From Evansella tamaricis (GTDB lineage Bacteria > Bacillota > Bacilli > Bacillales > Salisediminibacteriaceae), in contig NZ_JAHQCS010000131.1 of assembly GCF_019042215.1 (NCBI RefSeq), positions 30,526 to 94,525 of the forward strand: a DNA stretch of 64,000 nucleotides, read 5' to 3'. This document shows positions 1-8,005 of this stretch, one piece after another (the stretch's first letter is position 1; every line of letters starts with the position of its first letter). The translations under genes and the position numbers were made by a program. Under the pieces are notes generated by a model. The model was not told the origin of the DNA and made no database searches. It saw nothing but the letters and a program-made list of their open reading frames with translations.

Positions 1-181
1 CAAACACAGCAGTGGCACTTGTTGTTACTTCCGGCAAAGAAGTTGCGCCTGCTAAGAGGAGAGTACCAACCATCATTCCCCCAAGGGAGGTCCTTTCACT
101 TAATACATCTGCATAAACAGATAATTTTACGGCACATAAGACGGTGATTAATGCTGCTATTGCAAAAATAAAATACATCAT
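1..181 (-). CDS. Cation/Ca2+ exchanger family membrane protein, N-terminal 60 residues only
   Basis: This gene runs off the left edge of the window. The visible part starts at ATG 181-179, 11 nt after an AAGGAG ribosome site, and encodes a hydrophobic segment followed by 'GTLLLAGATSFPEVTTSATA'. The G-x-T-S-x-P-E-x-x-T-S stretch is the alpha-repeat signature of the CaCA (Na+/Ca2+ and cation exchanger) family, in which the acidic and polar residues bind the transported cation. The product is expected to sit in the cytoplasmic membrane and export a divalent cation. It is preceded by a yybP-ykoY (Mn2+) riboswitch, so manganese or calcium export is the most natural substrate guess. Only the first third or less is visible, so the family call rests on one motif and the context. 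Confidence 0.75.
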   Translation of the reverse strand, partial: MMYFIFAIAALITVLCAVKLSVYADVLSERTSLGGMMVGTLLLAGATSLPEVTTSATAVF

Positions 182-212
182 CTCTTCATCTACTCCTTTT
201 TCACATAAAAAC

Positions 213-266
213 AGACCTTCCTATGAAATGTTCTTTTCTTAAAAAAGAACATTTCATAAAAAGGTC
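213..266 (-). terminator. Expression-platform terminator of the Mn2+ riboswitch
   Basis: On the minus strand a long near-perfect hairpin (arms roughly 266-242 and 237-213, loop of about 5 nt) is followed by GTTTTTAT. Its 5' arm begins with AGACCTTTTT, which is also the 3' strand of the riboswitch P1 helix, so the two structures are mutually exclusive. Metal-stabilised P1 should prevent the terminator and switch the gene on. Confidence 0.85.
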
Positions 267-360
267 TTGCGTACTTTGCATACGGGCAAAGCTTAATGAA
301 CCGAGCGAAAAATCGCTGAAATGACGATTCATTAACCAATGGTCGCTACTCCCCTTTTTA
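258..360 (-). ncRNA. yybP-ykoY (Mn2+-sensing) riboswitch aptamer
   Basis: Read on the minus strand, the leader contains the hallmark 5' element AAAAAGGGGAGTAGC, an internal 'ATCGTCAT' corresponding to the conserved GUCGUCA-type loop, and the 3' element GCAAGACCTTTTT, in the spacing of the yybP-ykoY family. The first and last blocks pair to form P1, and 'TTAATGAA'/'TTCATTAA' form an internal helix. Established knowledge: this family binds Mn2+ and controls metal exporters such as TerC-type and Ca2+/Mn2+ pumps. Here it precedes a CaCA-type exporter. Confidence 0.88.
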
Positions 361-434
361 TGAGGTTTGTTAATTGTATAAGACTAATCTAGCATTCTTG
401 TTCCTGACGGTCAAGATATTTTAAATTTTGTCAT

Positions 435-980
435 TTAAGACGCAGGTTGACTTTTTCCAGTTCTTTCATACGTAAGAAACTTTTCAATCTTGTCATCTAA
501 CAATCTAAGTTTTTCATAAGCATTTGATTCAGAAATGGTTTTATAATGGTGAGTACCACCTGGCTCTTCATCTGCTTTATCCGCTAAGGCAACTGCTTTT
601 TGTAACGGGTCAAGATGAAGTTCTCCCTCAGGCAAGTAAGAATCTGTATGAAATAGAATAGCAAGTGCAATTTTTTTGGCAAAAACAGGTTTTTCTCCTA
701 AGCGTATTAATAATTTGTGTGCCCTTTCTGCCCCTTTAATAGGATGAATATCGTTTTCTTTGTAAAGTCGATAATCCCATTTCCCATCTTTATACCATGT
801 ATAATGGCCAATATCATGTAAGAGTGCTGCCTTGGCAGCTAAATCAGGGTTAACATTTAATTGAATGGCATAATCAAAGGCATAGTAAGCAGTTGAGATA
901 GCATGGGCCAACCCAGATCGCTTAACATATTTTTGGGTGATTGGGTGTTTGTAAATTTCGAGTAATGTAATTCTTTCCAT
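435..980 (-). CDS. HD-domain phosphohydrolase-like protein
   Basis: This 181-residue cytosolic protein has a clear HD-domain core. His24 lies in 'LAHAIS', the metal-binding doublet is 'ALLHDIGHY' (residues 52-60), a further His is in 'AILFHTDSY', and an Asp is in 'ALADKADE'. HD domains are metal-dependent phosphohydrolases acting on nucleotides or phosphorylated metabolites, but the substrate cannot be read from the sequence. The start is ATG 980 behind a strong AGGAGAGGAG ribosome site. The gene is monocistronic and reads toward the riboswitch-controlled exporter, with no visible functional link to it. It ends just inside an A/T-rich stretch with no convincing terminator. Confidence 0.8.
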   Translation of the reverse strand: MERITLLEIYKHPITQKYVKRSGLAHAISTAYYAFDYAIQLNVNPDLAAKAALLHDIGHYTWYKDGKWDYRLYKENDIHPIKGAERAHKLLIRLGEKPVFAKKIALAILFHTDSYLPEGELHLDPLQKAVALADKADEEPGGTHHYKTISESNAYEKLRLLDDKIEKFLTYERTGKSQPAS

Positions 981-1149
981 CTTATCTCTCCTCTCCTAAA
1001 TTCTTTTAGTCTATTGACCAACCATATGTTAAAGAAAAATGTATATTGTTCAATATTATAACGATTCGTAAGTATTGAGTCAATAGGATAGGAAAATAAA
1101 TTATATACGGACATGACTTTGTTTTTACAAAAATCCACTAATTTCCTCA

Positions 1150-1178
1150 TTGGTTATTAGCCCATATCATTGTATAAT
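1150..1178 (+). promoter_or_regulatory. Sigma-A-type promoter for the glycoside-hydrolase-like gene
   Basis: A -35 box TTGGTT (1150-1155) is followed after 17 bp by a perfect -10 TATAAT (1173-1178), about 65 bp before the GTG start at 1243. The intergenic region 981-1149 shows nothing else recognisable. Confidence 0.6.
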
Positions 1179-1242
1179 TAAAGCAAGTTAAACGAAGTCA
1201 CAAAAAAGTAGGACAACTTAAGAAATACTGAAGGGAAAAGGT

Positions 1243-2460
1243 GTGAATGCTGTGGGGAAATGTAAAAGAGTAGTAAGCTTATTAGTATTGGTATTAGTTT
1301 TTACTTTTATTGGAACAGAAAAGGCATCTGCAGAAACGGAACAACCTTTAACAGGTTATCTTCATGTTACGAAGCAGGTTCAGTTGTTAGAGAGGGACTG
1401 GCCTGAGAAAATTGCCCGGTTTACATTCCACTCTGGATTTACGTTTGAATATCCAGATGCTGTAAGGGGGATTTTTGTTACGGGTCACTCTGCTGGGGGA
1501 GCAAGGTTTGAATCGTTATTGGAACTAGTGAATACAACAGCTTTAAATGCAATGGTAATTGATGTGAAGGATGATCACGGATACTTAACTTATCGTCCCG
1601 AAGAGGATTCTCCTTTTTATGAGAACTCTCAAAACATGATTAAAAATATGGAAGAATTAATGCGGACTTTGGAAGAAAATGAAGTTTATCCTATTGCACG
1701 TATTGTTGTTTTTAAAGATTCTGTATTGGCAAAGCAGCAACCTGAATTATCATTTAAACAAAATGGTGAAGTTTGGGTAAACCGTCGTGGAGAAGCATTT
1801 GTGAATCCATTTTTAGAAGAAGTATGGGAATACAATGTTGAGATTGCGAAAATGGCAGCGGAATTGGGTTTCCAGGAAATTCAGTTTGATTATGTCCGTT
1901 TCCCAGAAGGATTTGAAACCCGTGATGATATTTTAGATTATGGAGTTGGGAAATATACTGACGGAGAAGATAATGTGAAGAAACGTGTAGATGCTGTTAC
2001 GGATTTTGTTGCCTATGCAAGGGAGCAACTGGAGCCGTATGATGTGGATGTTTCCGTTGATATTTTTGGTTACTCTGCAACGATCTCAGAAGCACCAGGT
2101 ATAGGTCAAAACTTTACTCGTATCTCAGAAAATGTTGATGTCATTTCATCTATGATATATCCAAGTCACTGGACACCTTATTTTGGAATTGATAAACCGG
2201 ATTTATATCCGTATGAATTAGTTGACGCTTATGCGAAGGTAGAGAACGAGGTTTTAGGAGCGATGGATAATCCTCCAACATCCAGACCTTGGATTCAAGA
2301 TTTCACAGCATCTTATTTAGGGGCTGGAAATTATAAAGTTTATGGTAAAGCAGAAGTGGAAGCTCAAATTAGAGCGTTATACGAAAATGGAATAAATGAA
2401 TTTCTCCTTTGGAATGCAGGGAATTCCTATACCCAAGGAGTTAATTATCTTCTAGATTAA
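1243..2460 (+). CDS. Secreted putative glycoside hydrolase (DUF4015-like TIM barrel)
   Basis: This 405-residue protein has a signal peptide (positively charged 'KCKRV', a hydrophobic core, then 'ASAETE', giving likely signal-peptidase cleavage near residue 31). The mature part resembles the putative glycoside hydrolases of the DUF4015 group. Likely barrel strands carry 'AMVIDVKDDHGYLTY' and 'FQEIQFDYVRFPEG', which contain the acidic residues expected of a TIM-barrel active site, and the C-terminus ends in 'FLLWNAGNSY'. It probably acts outside the membrane on a polysaccharide, but the substrate is unknown. The start is GTG 1243 after an AAGGGAAAAGG site. A stem-loop terminator follows directly, so it is a single-gene unit. 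Confidence 0.78.
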   Translation: MNAVGKCKRVVSLLVLVLVFTFIGTEKASAETEQPLTGYLHVTKQVQLLERDWPEKIARFTFHSGFTFEYPDAVRGIFVTGHSAGGARFESLLELVNTTALNAMVIDVKDDHGYLTYRPEEDSPFYENSQNMIKNMEELMRTLEENEVYPIARIVVFKDSVLAKQQPELSFKQNGEVWVNRRGEAFVNPFLEEVWEYNVEIAKMAAELGFQEIQFDYVRFPEGFETRDDILDYGVGKYTDGEDNVKKRVDAVTDFVAYAREQLEPYDVDVSVDIFGYSATISEAPGIGQNFTRISENVDVISSMIYPSHWTPYFGIDKPDLYPYELVDAYAKVENEVLGAMDNPPTSRPWIQDFTASYLGAGNYKVYGKAEVEAQIRALYENGINEFLLWNAGNSYTQGVNYLLD

Positions 2461-2466
2461 CAACAG

Positions 2467-2497
2467 ACGACCGGGAACAGATACCCGGTCGTTTTAT
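2467..2497 (+). terminator. Rho-independent terminator
   Basis: ACGACCGGG / CCCGGTCGT stem with a 7-nt loop followed by TTTTA, directly after the glycoside-hydrolase-like gene. Confidence 0.8.
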
Positions 2498-2688
2498 CAA
2501 ATTTTAGGGATATGAAAGGATTCTTTAGGTATTATATAAAACTTATTCGTAACTCCGTTTAATGAGCAGCCAATCTTATAAGAGGGTAAATTACGGGCTT
2601 ATGCGTTGTTTATCATTTGTTATTCTTAGCATATACTAATAAAGGATAACAAAATTGATTATATAGCGTTAAAAGTGGAGGTTGCGAG

Positions 2689-3246
2689 ATGAATTGGTAT
2701 GAAAAGTTAAATCAATATTTTCCAATAGAAGAGATGAAATCACAGGAACATATGGAATTATTGTTAAAGGAAAAAAAGGATATCTATAAAAAAGATGAAG
2801 GTCCAAACCATGTACTTATGTATGTGGAGATGGAGGATTTCATTTTTGTGGATTATTTGTTTGTTTCGAAAGATGCGAGGGGGCAAGGTTTGGGAAAAAA
2901 ACTCCTTGATCAATTGAAGCGAAAGAAAAAGCCGATTATTTTAGAGGTTGAACCCATTGATTACAAAGATACGGATACTCAAAAAAGAAAGAGATTTTAT
3001 GATCGTGAAGGATTTAAGCATGCACAATCTATAGGTTATCGGAGAAAATCCTTAGATACTGGAAAAATTAATGAACTTGAGATTTTATATTGGACACCTT
3101 TAAATGAACCAGAAGAAAGTATATTTGCTAAAATGAGGCACACCTACGAAACAATTCACACGTATAAGGATCAGCAGCTATATGGAAAATCCTATGAAGA
3201 TGTGGAGAAAGTCTTGACATTTGATGAGGATCAAACGTCACCATAA
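2689..3246 (+). CDS. yjbC: GNAT-family N-acetyltransferase YjbC
   Basis: This 185-residue protein carries the GNAT core, with beta-4 'FIFVDYLFVSKDARGQGLG' providing the acetyl-CoA pyrophosphate loop (R/Q-x-x-G-x-G/A variant 'ARGQGLGKKL', about residues 63-72) and 'FYDREGF' as the C-terminal motif. It sits immediately upstream of spx, exactly as B. subtilis yjbC does. There yjbC is linked to thiol/oxidative stress management and to spx transcription. The acetyl acceptor is unknown. ATG 2689 follows a GGAGGTTGCGAG ribosome site. The upstream 200 bp contains a possible TATACT -10 at about 2633, but the -35 is poor. A small basic ORF and a terminator separate it from spx. Confidence 0.85.
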   Translation: MNWYEKLNQYFPIEEMKSQEHMELLLKEKKDIYKKDEGPNHVLMYVEMEDFIFVDYLFVSKDARGQGLGKKLLDQLKRKKKPIILEVEPIDYKDTDTQKRKRFYDREGFKHAQSIGYRRKSLDTGKINELEILYWTPLNEPEESIFAKMRHTYETIHTYKDQQLYGKSYEDVEKVLTFDEDQTSP

Positions 3247-3286
3247 TTCTCTTTGTTAGGAAACAAAAGAGAGGAGAGTGTTTTGA

Positions 3287-3415
3287 ATGAAAGGAAGTAT
3301 GAAGAGAAAGAAAGCAAAAAAAGAGCTGTGGAGAGATCTCTTAAAACGGAAATGGGAAGAAGTAAATAAAATCCCAAAACGTGGTACTGTCTCTCAAACG
3401 AAAACTATAGCGTAA
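3287..3415 (+). CDS. Small basic ORF between yjbC and spx
   Basis: This 42-codon ORF encodes a lysine/arginine-rich peptide ('MKGSMKRKKAKKELWRDLLK' then a short hydrophilic tail). It is preceded by GAGGAGAG about 8 nt before the ATG at 3287, and it ends 5 nt before a strong terminator, which favours it being translated as the last gene of the yjbC transcript. A TTG at 3283 in another frame would give an alternative 28-residue peptide from the same ribosome site. I do not recognise a family. Confidence 0.45.
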   Translation: MKGSMKRKKAKKELWRDLLKRKWEEVNKIPKRGTVSQTKTIA

Positions 3416-3420
3416 AAAAC

Positions 3421-3456
3421 AAAAGCTGTATTGAATAACGCAGTACAGCTTTTTTC
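3421..3456 (+). terminator. Rho-independent terminator after the yjbC transcript
   Basis: AAAAGCTGTA / TACAGCTTTTTT stem with a 13-nt loop and a run of six T. It separates yjbC from the independent spx promoter region. The 400 bp from here to spx contain no gene, only an A/T-rich leader. Confidence 0.85.
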
Positions 3457-3769
3457 ACTATTCTAGAATTAGCTCCCCTGGATTTTGTTGGTTAACCTTT
3501 CATTTTTCGTCACGGAAGTAAGAATTTTTTTCGTGAAAATGAAACTTTTATTGAAGTGAAATCGTATATAAGAATTATATGTACGTTGATGAATGAGAAT
3601 TGTTTTTCGTTGTTGAGAATTTAGGAAAAAGCCATAAAAAAAATTATGAAAAAAATAGTTTAGTTTTTCGAAATAAAGGGTATTAAAATGAAGTAAAGAA
3701 TGTTAGCATATACATAATGTTTATACTTTGTATAATAAATATATTTGATCTTTATTTGATCTATCCAAA

Positions 3770-3790
3770 TTATAATAATTATAGTATAAT
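3770..3790 (+). promoter_or_regulatory. PerR box overlapping a spx promoter -10
   Basis: TTATAATAATTATAG (3770-3784) matches 14 of 15 positions of the PerR operator TTATAATnATTATAA and is followed immediately by TATAAT (3785-3790), a perfect -10. The -35 is weak (TATCCA, 17-bp spacing). In B. subtilis PerR represses a promoter of spx, so the same peroxide control is very likely here. The coding start lies 78 bp downstream. Confidence 0.75.
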
Positions 3791-3867
3791 AAATATTGTA
3801 TTTAGAGATAGATCTCATGATTTATAAATATATAATTGATTTTGGACAGGAAAGGAGAATTGGGTTC

Positions 3868-4269
3868 ATGGTGACACTATTTACATCTCCGAGTTGCACG
3901 TCATGTCGCAAGGCGAAGGCATGGTTACAAGAAAACAATATTGAGTTTGTTGAGAGAAACCTTTTTTCTGAGCCACTTACAGTAGAAGAGGTAAAAGAGG
4001 TAGTCAGAATGACAGAGGATGGTACTGACGAAATTATTTCCACAAGGTCTAAAGTATTTCAAGAATTAGACGTGGAATTAGATTCAATGCCACTACAAGA
4101 TCTTTTTAAATTAATTAGTGATCATCCTGGTTTATTACGACGTCCCATTATTTTGGATGAGAAGCGAATTCAGGTAGGATATAATGAAGCAGAGATTCGT
4201 CGATTCTTACCACGTAAAGTAAGAACATTCCAATTACAGGAAGCAGCAAGAAAACTAGTGAATGAATAA
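3868..4269 (+). CDS. spx: Global redox-stress regulator Spx
   Basis: This 133-residue ArsC-like thioredoxin-fold protein binds the C-terminal domain of the RNA polymerase alpha subunit and redirects transcription under disulfide stress. The redox switch 'SCTSC' (Cys10-x-x-Cys13) is intact and '[10 protein letters not shown]' is the family motif. The start is ATG 3868 with AAAGGAG 10 nt upstream. A longer in-frame reading from 3796 would add 24 unconserved residues and is rejected. Length is close to the usual 131 residues. Its degradation adaptor yjbH lies 8 kb downstream. A PerR box controls it, and a strong hairpin terminator follows. Confidence 0.97.
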   Translation: MVTLFTSPSCTSCRKAKAWLQENNIEFVERNLFSEPLTVEEVKEVVRMTEDGTDEIISTRSKVFQELDVELDSMPLQDLFKLISDHPGLLRRPIILDEKRIQVGYNEAEIRRFLPRKVRTFQLQEAARKLVNE

Positions 4270-4322
4270 AAAATGGAAAGGCCTTCTGCTGATAAAGTAG
4301 AAGGCCTTTCGCTTCCATTTTA
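4270..4322. terminator. Terminator between spx and the convergent yjbE
   Basis: Long hairpin with core GAAAGGCCTTCT / AGAAGGCCTTTC extended by AAAATGG / CCATTTT on the outside, so it can serve spx from the left and possibly yjbE from the right. Confidence 0.8.
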
Positions 4323-4386
4323 AAGTCATTCATGGGATAATAGAAAAAATTTTTACTGAAAACGGAAGGTGGGGGACTGTTGTTTC

Positions 4387-5070
4387 TTAGTTACGATAAG
4401 TATGAAACCACTGAATTCCTTTTACTTGATTGAAAACCCAGGATCCAAATAATACAATTAAAACTAAAATCATCAAAAATAGGGTTGAATTTATTCCAAT
4501 ATCACTAACTATTTCCATTACTTTTGGTTCGTGTAAAATCATCCTGCCAGAAGTATAAACAAGTATTCCTGAACCGATGTATATGATAAATGAAAATTTG
4601 TTCATTAAATAAAGTATAATTTTACTACCCCAGATGATAATTGGAATGGAGATTAATAATCCTAAAAAAACTAAAACGATATTACCTTGGGAAGCACCAG
4701 CAACAGCTAGTACATTATCAAATCCCATAACAACATCAGCAACAACAATCGTTTTAATGGCATCGCTGACTTTTGCTTCACTACTGATGGAATGTTCTTC
4801 TTCTGAATTTGTCAGTAATCGAAATGCTATCCATAATAATAATATTCCACCTATTGTCATTAAGTATGGTATGGCTAACAGTTTTACGGCTACAATCGTT
4901 AAAAGGGCACGGGCAATGATTGCTAGAAGGATACCAGCAACAATTGCTTTGTTTCGCAAGTGAGGTGGAAGTTTTCTGCAGGCCAGAGCCACTACTATTG
5001 CGTTATCGCCCCCTAATATAATATCAATTCCTATGATGGTTAAAAGTGAGAGTACAAATTCTGAGCTCAA
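4387..5070 (-). CDS. yjbE: TerC-family integral membrane protein YjbE
   Basis: This 227-residue protein has about seven hydrophobic helices and the TerC signatures 'GGDNAIVVALACRKLP' (near residue 20) and 'VVMGFDNVLAVAGA' (near 115), whose Asp/Asn residues form the metal site. TerC proteins of B. subtilis export Mn2+ to feed secreted enzymes. The gene lies between spx and mecA, as yjbE does. The start is TTG 5070 behind an AGGGGGGAATC ribosome site. There is no riboswitch in its leader, unlike the exporter at the left edge of the window. Confidence 0.88.
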   Translation of the reverse strand: MSSEFVLSLLTIIGIDIILGGDNAIVVALACRKLPPHLRNKAIVAGILLAIIARALLTIVAVKLLAIPYLMTIGGILLLWIAFRLLTNSEEEHSISSEAKVSDAIKTIVVADVVMGFDNVLAVAGASQGNIVLVFLGLLISIPIIIWGSKIILYLMNKFSFIIYIGSGILVYTSGRMILHEPKVMEIVSDIGINSTLFLMILVLIVLFGSWVFNQVKGIQWFHTYRN

Positions 5071-5294
5071 AGGTTGATTCCCCCCTGCTTATCCAATTAA
5101 AATAGAGTCACTTAAACATTGTTATAAAAGTTAAGGAATCTTTTATATATATATACAAGCTCTTAAGATTTAAGAACATCTCTATAGTGATTTACAGTAA
5201 ATACTAATAAGAGAGGTGGATAGCTTTGAAAGTAGTTCCTACTATTTCATTTCTGTCTTAAATCGTCTAAAATATAAGTAAGCTATCTGGTTAA

Positions 5295-5520
5295 TTTTTT
5301 TAAAAGATAAGAATGTATAAGTTTTGGCACCTTCGGGCTCAGATCACTTCAGGACTTTCGCCCATGACAAAGGCGCTTGCGCTATCTTATTGTCTAGCTA
5401 CAGCGCCTACTCGCTGCGGGGCACTTCGGAAGTGACAACCGAAGTCAAAGAGCGGACTTCTAGTTGTCATTCCTCCACTGCCCTACGCTCGTGTTCATAG
5501 GCGCTTGCGCTATTCTTATT
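5295..5520. repeat. Interspersed intergenic repeat, copy 1
   Basis: This GC-rich 225-bp segment sits in the otherwise A/T-rich gap upstream of mecA. It shares 'GCACCTTCGG' and 'CGCTGCGGGGCACTTCGG' with copy 3 and 'CATAGGCGCTTGCGCT' with copy 2, and contains many short palindromes (for example CACTTCGGAAGTG). It codes for nothing convincing. Similar sequences with 'GTCTAGCTnCAGCGCC ... GGCGCTTGCGCT' ends are familiar from other Bacillaceae intergenic regions (recalled, not searched). Confidence 0.75.
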
Positions 5521-5580
5521 ACCCAGACATTCGTGAGATTGTTCTCAAAAAAACAGATTAAAAGGAAAGGGTGAGAACAA

Positions 5581-6237
5581 ATGGATATCGAAAGAATCAA
5601 TGATACAACAATTAAGTTCTACATTACTTACCACGACATGGAACGTCGAGGATTCGATAAAGACGAAATATGGTATAACCGGGAACGGGGAGAAGAGTTA
5701 TTTTTCGAAATGATGAATGAGGCAAACGACAAGGAAAATTTTGAAATGTCTGGCCCCCTTTGGGTACAGGTTCATGCATTAGATAAAGGTTTAGAAATTA
5801 TTGTAACTCGTGGGCAAATGAGCGATGGAAACATGAAGCTTGAAATTCCAATGGATGATGATGAGAGGGAAGAGATGCCTGTGGATAATAATATTGTAGA
5901 CATGTTAGATAGTCAGTTTGCAAAAAATAAGGGGAGTGAAGTAGTTAAAGATCATTCCTTAAGTGTTGTAATTGGTTTCAGAGAATTTGAAGATGTTATT
6001 TCCTTAAGTCACTCTTTTCATGATGAGGTGATGACCAGCCTTCATAGTTTTGAAGGGACTTATTATATTTACGTTACACTAGATGAAACATACAGTGATG
6101 AGGAACAGGACAATATGCTAAGTCGTATGTTGGAATTTGGATATGAATCAGATGTAACGATTCATCGAATTTCTGAATATGGTACAGAAATTATTGCAGA
6201 AGATGCCTTATCTGATATTCGAAAAAAGTTTGCTTAA
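5581..6237 (+). CDS. mecA: Adaptor protein MecA
   Basis: MecA (218 residues) delivers substrates such as ComK to the ClpC-ClpP protease and activates ClpC hexamer assembly. The N-terminal substrate-binding part begins 'MDIERINDTTIKFYITYHD', a variable acidic linker around residue 100 follows ('MDDDEREEMP'), and the C-terminal ClpC-binding domain includes 'VIGFREFEDVISLSH' and 'YIYVTLDE'. Length equals the B. subtilis protein. ATG 5581 follows AAAGGAAAGGGTGAG. It lies between yjbE and coiA as in B. subtilis, with cls inserted between mecA and coiA. A short hairpin terminator follows. Confidence 0.96.
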   Translation: MDIERINDTTIKFYITYHDMERRGFDKDEIWYNRERGEELFFEMMNEANDKENFEMSGPLWVQVHALDKGLEIIVTRGQMSDGNMKLEIPMDDDEREEMPVDNNIVDMLDSQFAKNKGSEVVKDHSLSVVIGFREFEDVISLSHSFHDEVMTSLHSFEGTYYIYVTLDETYSDEEQDNMLSRMLEFGYESDVTIHRISEYGTEIIAEDALSDIRKKFA

Positions 6238-6270
6238 AGTCGGTGAAATATGGCCGGCTTTTTTCTTTTT
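6237..6270 (+). terminator. Terminator after mecA
   Basis: AAGTCGG / CCGGCTT stem followed by TTTTCTTTTTT. Confidence 0.7.
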
Positions 6271-6389
6271 TCTAATGCCGATAGCCTTTCTTAAATGAAC
6301 AAAAAAATGACATATTTCGATACTATGATACATTACTTATGGGAGGAAATATGTTACAATCTCCATGATAGAACAAAGGAGAAACCAAA

Positions 6390-7901
6390 ATGTTAAAACG
6401 TTTACAAATTTTTATTTTTCTTACATTTATCGGGGCTATTTTATACCTTACAAATGAGTATTATGAAAATTGGATAGTTGGCGGATTCAGTATTATTTTT
6501 TCTTTGTCTGCCTTTTTTATTGCAGTAGTAATATTCTTTGAGAACCGGAACCCAACGAAAACCGTTACATGGTTAATGGTCCTTGGTATGTTTCCCATTG
6601 TTGGATTTTTCTTTTACTTGATGTTCGGTCAAAATTACCGGAAGCGAAAATCATTTTCAAAAAAAGCAATTGAGGATGAACAGGCTTTTCATCAAATTGA
6701 GGGAAATAGACCACTTGATGAGTCAAAGATTAGTGAAATGGCAGATCATCAGCAAAAGTTATTCCGTTTAGCGCATAAATTGGCAAATAATCCCATTTCC
6801 TTTCAAACAGATACGAAAGTTTTGACGGACGGTAAAGAAACTTTCACCTATATAAAACAAGCGTTAAAACAGGCAGTCGATCATATTCATATGGAGTACT
6901 ATATCGTAAGGGATGATCAGTTAGGCCATGAAATAAAAGATATCTTGATTGACAAAGCAAAGGAAGGCGTAACTGTCCGCTTTTTGTATGATGCCGTAGG
7001 GTGCTGGAAACTTGGAAAGGACTACATTGATGAACTGTTAGCAGAAGGTGTTCAAATGGTACCTTTTTCACCGGTAAGAATTCCAATATTCAATAATAAA
7101 ATAAACTATCGAAACCACAGAAAAATAATAGTGGTGGACACGAAATATGCTTTTATTGGCGGTTTAAATATCGGCGATGAATACTTAGGAAAGAATAGGT
7201 ATTTCGGGCATTGGCGTGACACCCACCTGTTTGTGGAAGGGGAAGCCATTCGAAGTCTACAGCTTTTATTCCTTCGAGACTGGTTTTATGCCACTGGGGA
7301 AACCGCATTAAAACCAAGTTACTTATCTCCTAACTTACCTGAAAAAAAAGATGTGGGCGGGGTTCAAATGATATCCAGTGGACCAGATACCCGTTGGGAA
7401 GTAATTAAGAAGTTGTTTTTTACAATGATTACTTCCGCAAAGCGTTCCATTTGGATTGCATCCCCGTATTTCGTTCCTGATGATGATATGTTAAGTGCCA
7501 TAAAGATTGCTGCTCTAAGTGGAATAGATGTACGTATTCTTGTTCCAAGCCGTCCTGATAAACGAATTGTATTTTATGCTTCAAGGTCTTACTTTCCAGA
7601 ATTGTTGGACGCGGGAGTAAAAATTTATGAGTATCATCGGGGATTCATGCACAGCAAAATAATTATTGTTGATCATGAAATAGCTTCTATCGGCACTGCA
7701 AATATGGATATGAGGAGTTTTCACTTGAATTTTGAAGTAAACGCATTTTTGTATCAAACGCGAAGTGTGGAATCACTTGTCAGTGATTTTATTTATGATA
7801 TGGAGCATTCTACCATCATACGTTATGAAGTATTTAAAAAGCGATCTTATGCTCATAAACTGATTGAATCCACTTCCAGGTTATTGTCACCGCTCCTTTA
7901 A
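6390..7901 (+). CDS. cls: Cardiolipin synthase
   Basis: This 503-residue membrane-anchored phospholipase-D superfamily enzyme condenses two phosphatidylglycerols to cardiolipin and glycerol. Two N-terminal transmembrane helices (about residues 7-24 and 33-50, then 'WLMVLGMFPIVGFFFYLMFG') are followed by two catalytic HKD motifs, 'NHRKIIVVDTKYAFIGG' (about residue 242) and 'HSKIIIVDHEIASIGT' (about 425). Length matches bacterial Cls. ATG 6390 follows ACAAAGGAGAAACC. It is flanked by terminators and therefore transcribed alone. Bacillus genomes carry several paralogues, so the exact B. subtilis counterpart is not assigned. Confidence 0.95.
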   Translation: MLKRLQIFIFLTFIGAILYLTNEYYENWIVGGFSIIFSLSAFFIAVVIFFENRNPTKTVTWLMVLGMFPIVGFFFYLMFGQNYRKRKSFSKKAIEDEQAFHQIEGNRPLDESKISEMADHQQKLFRLAHKLANNPISFQTDTKVLTDGKETFTYIKQALKQAVDHIHMEYYIVRDDQLGHEIKDILIDKAKEGVTVRFLYDAVGCWKLGKDYIDELLAEGVQMVPFSPVRIPIFNNKINYRNHRKIIVVDTKYAFIGGLNIGDEYLGKNRYFGHWRDTHLFVEGEAIRSLQLLFLRDWFYATGETALKPSYLSPNLPEKKDVGGVQMISSGPDTRWEVIKKLFFTMITSAKRSIWIASPYFVPDDDMLSAIKIAALSGIDVRILVPSRPDKRIVFYASRSYFPELLDAGVKIYEYHRGFMHSKIIIVDHEIASIGTANMDMRSFHLNFEVNAFLYQTRSVESLVSDFIYDMEHSTIIRYEVFKKRSYAHKLIESTSRLLSPLL

Positions 7902-7926
7902 GCCCTTTTATCAGAAGGGCTTTATT
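7900..7926 (+). terminator. Terminator after cls
   Basis: AAGCCCTT / AAGGGCTT stem with a 7-nt loop followed by TATT. Confidence 0.7.
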
Positions 7927-8005
7927 CCCTCCTTCTTGATCCCATAAGCCAATATTAAAATGATAGTAGGGTTTCTTTTATAACATTTTGAAAGGAGTAA
8001 GGAAA

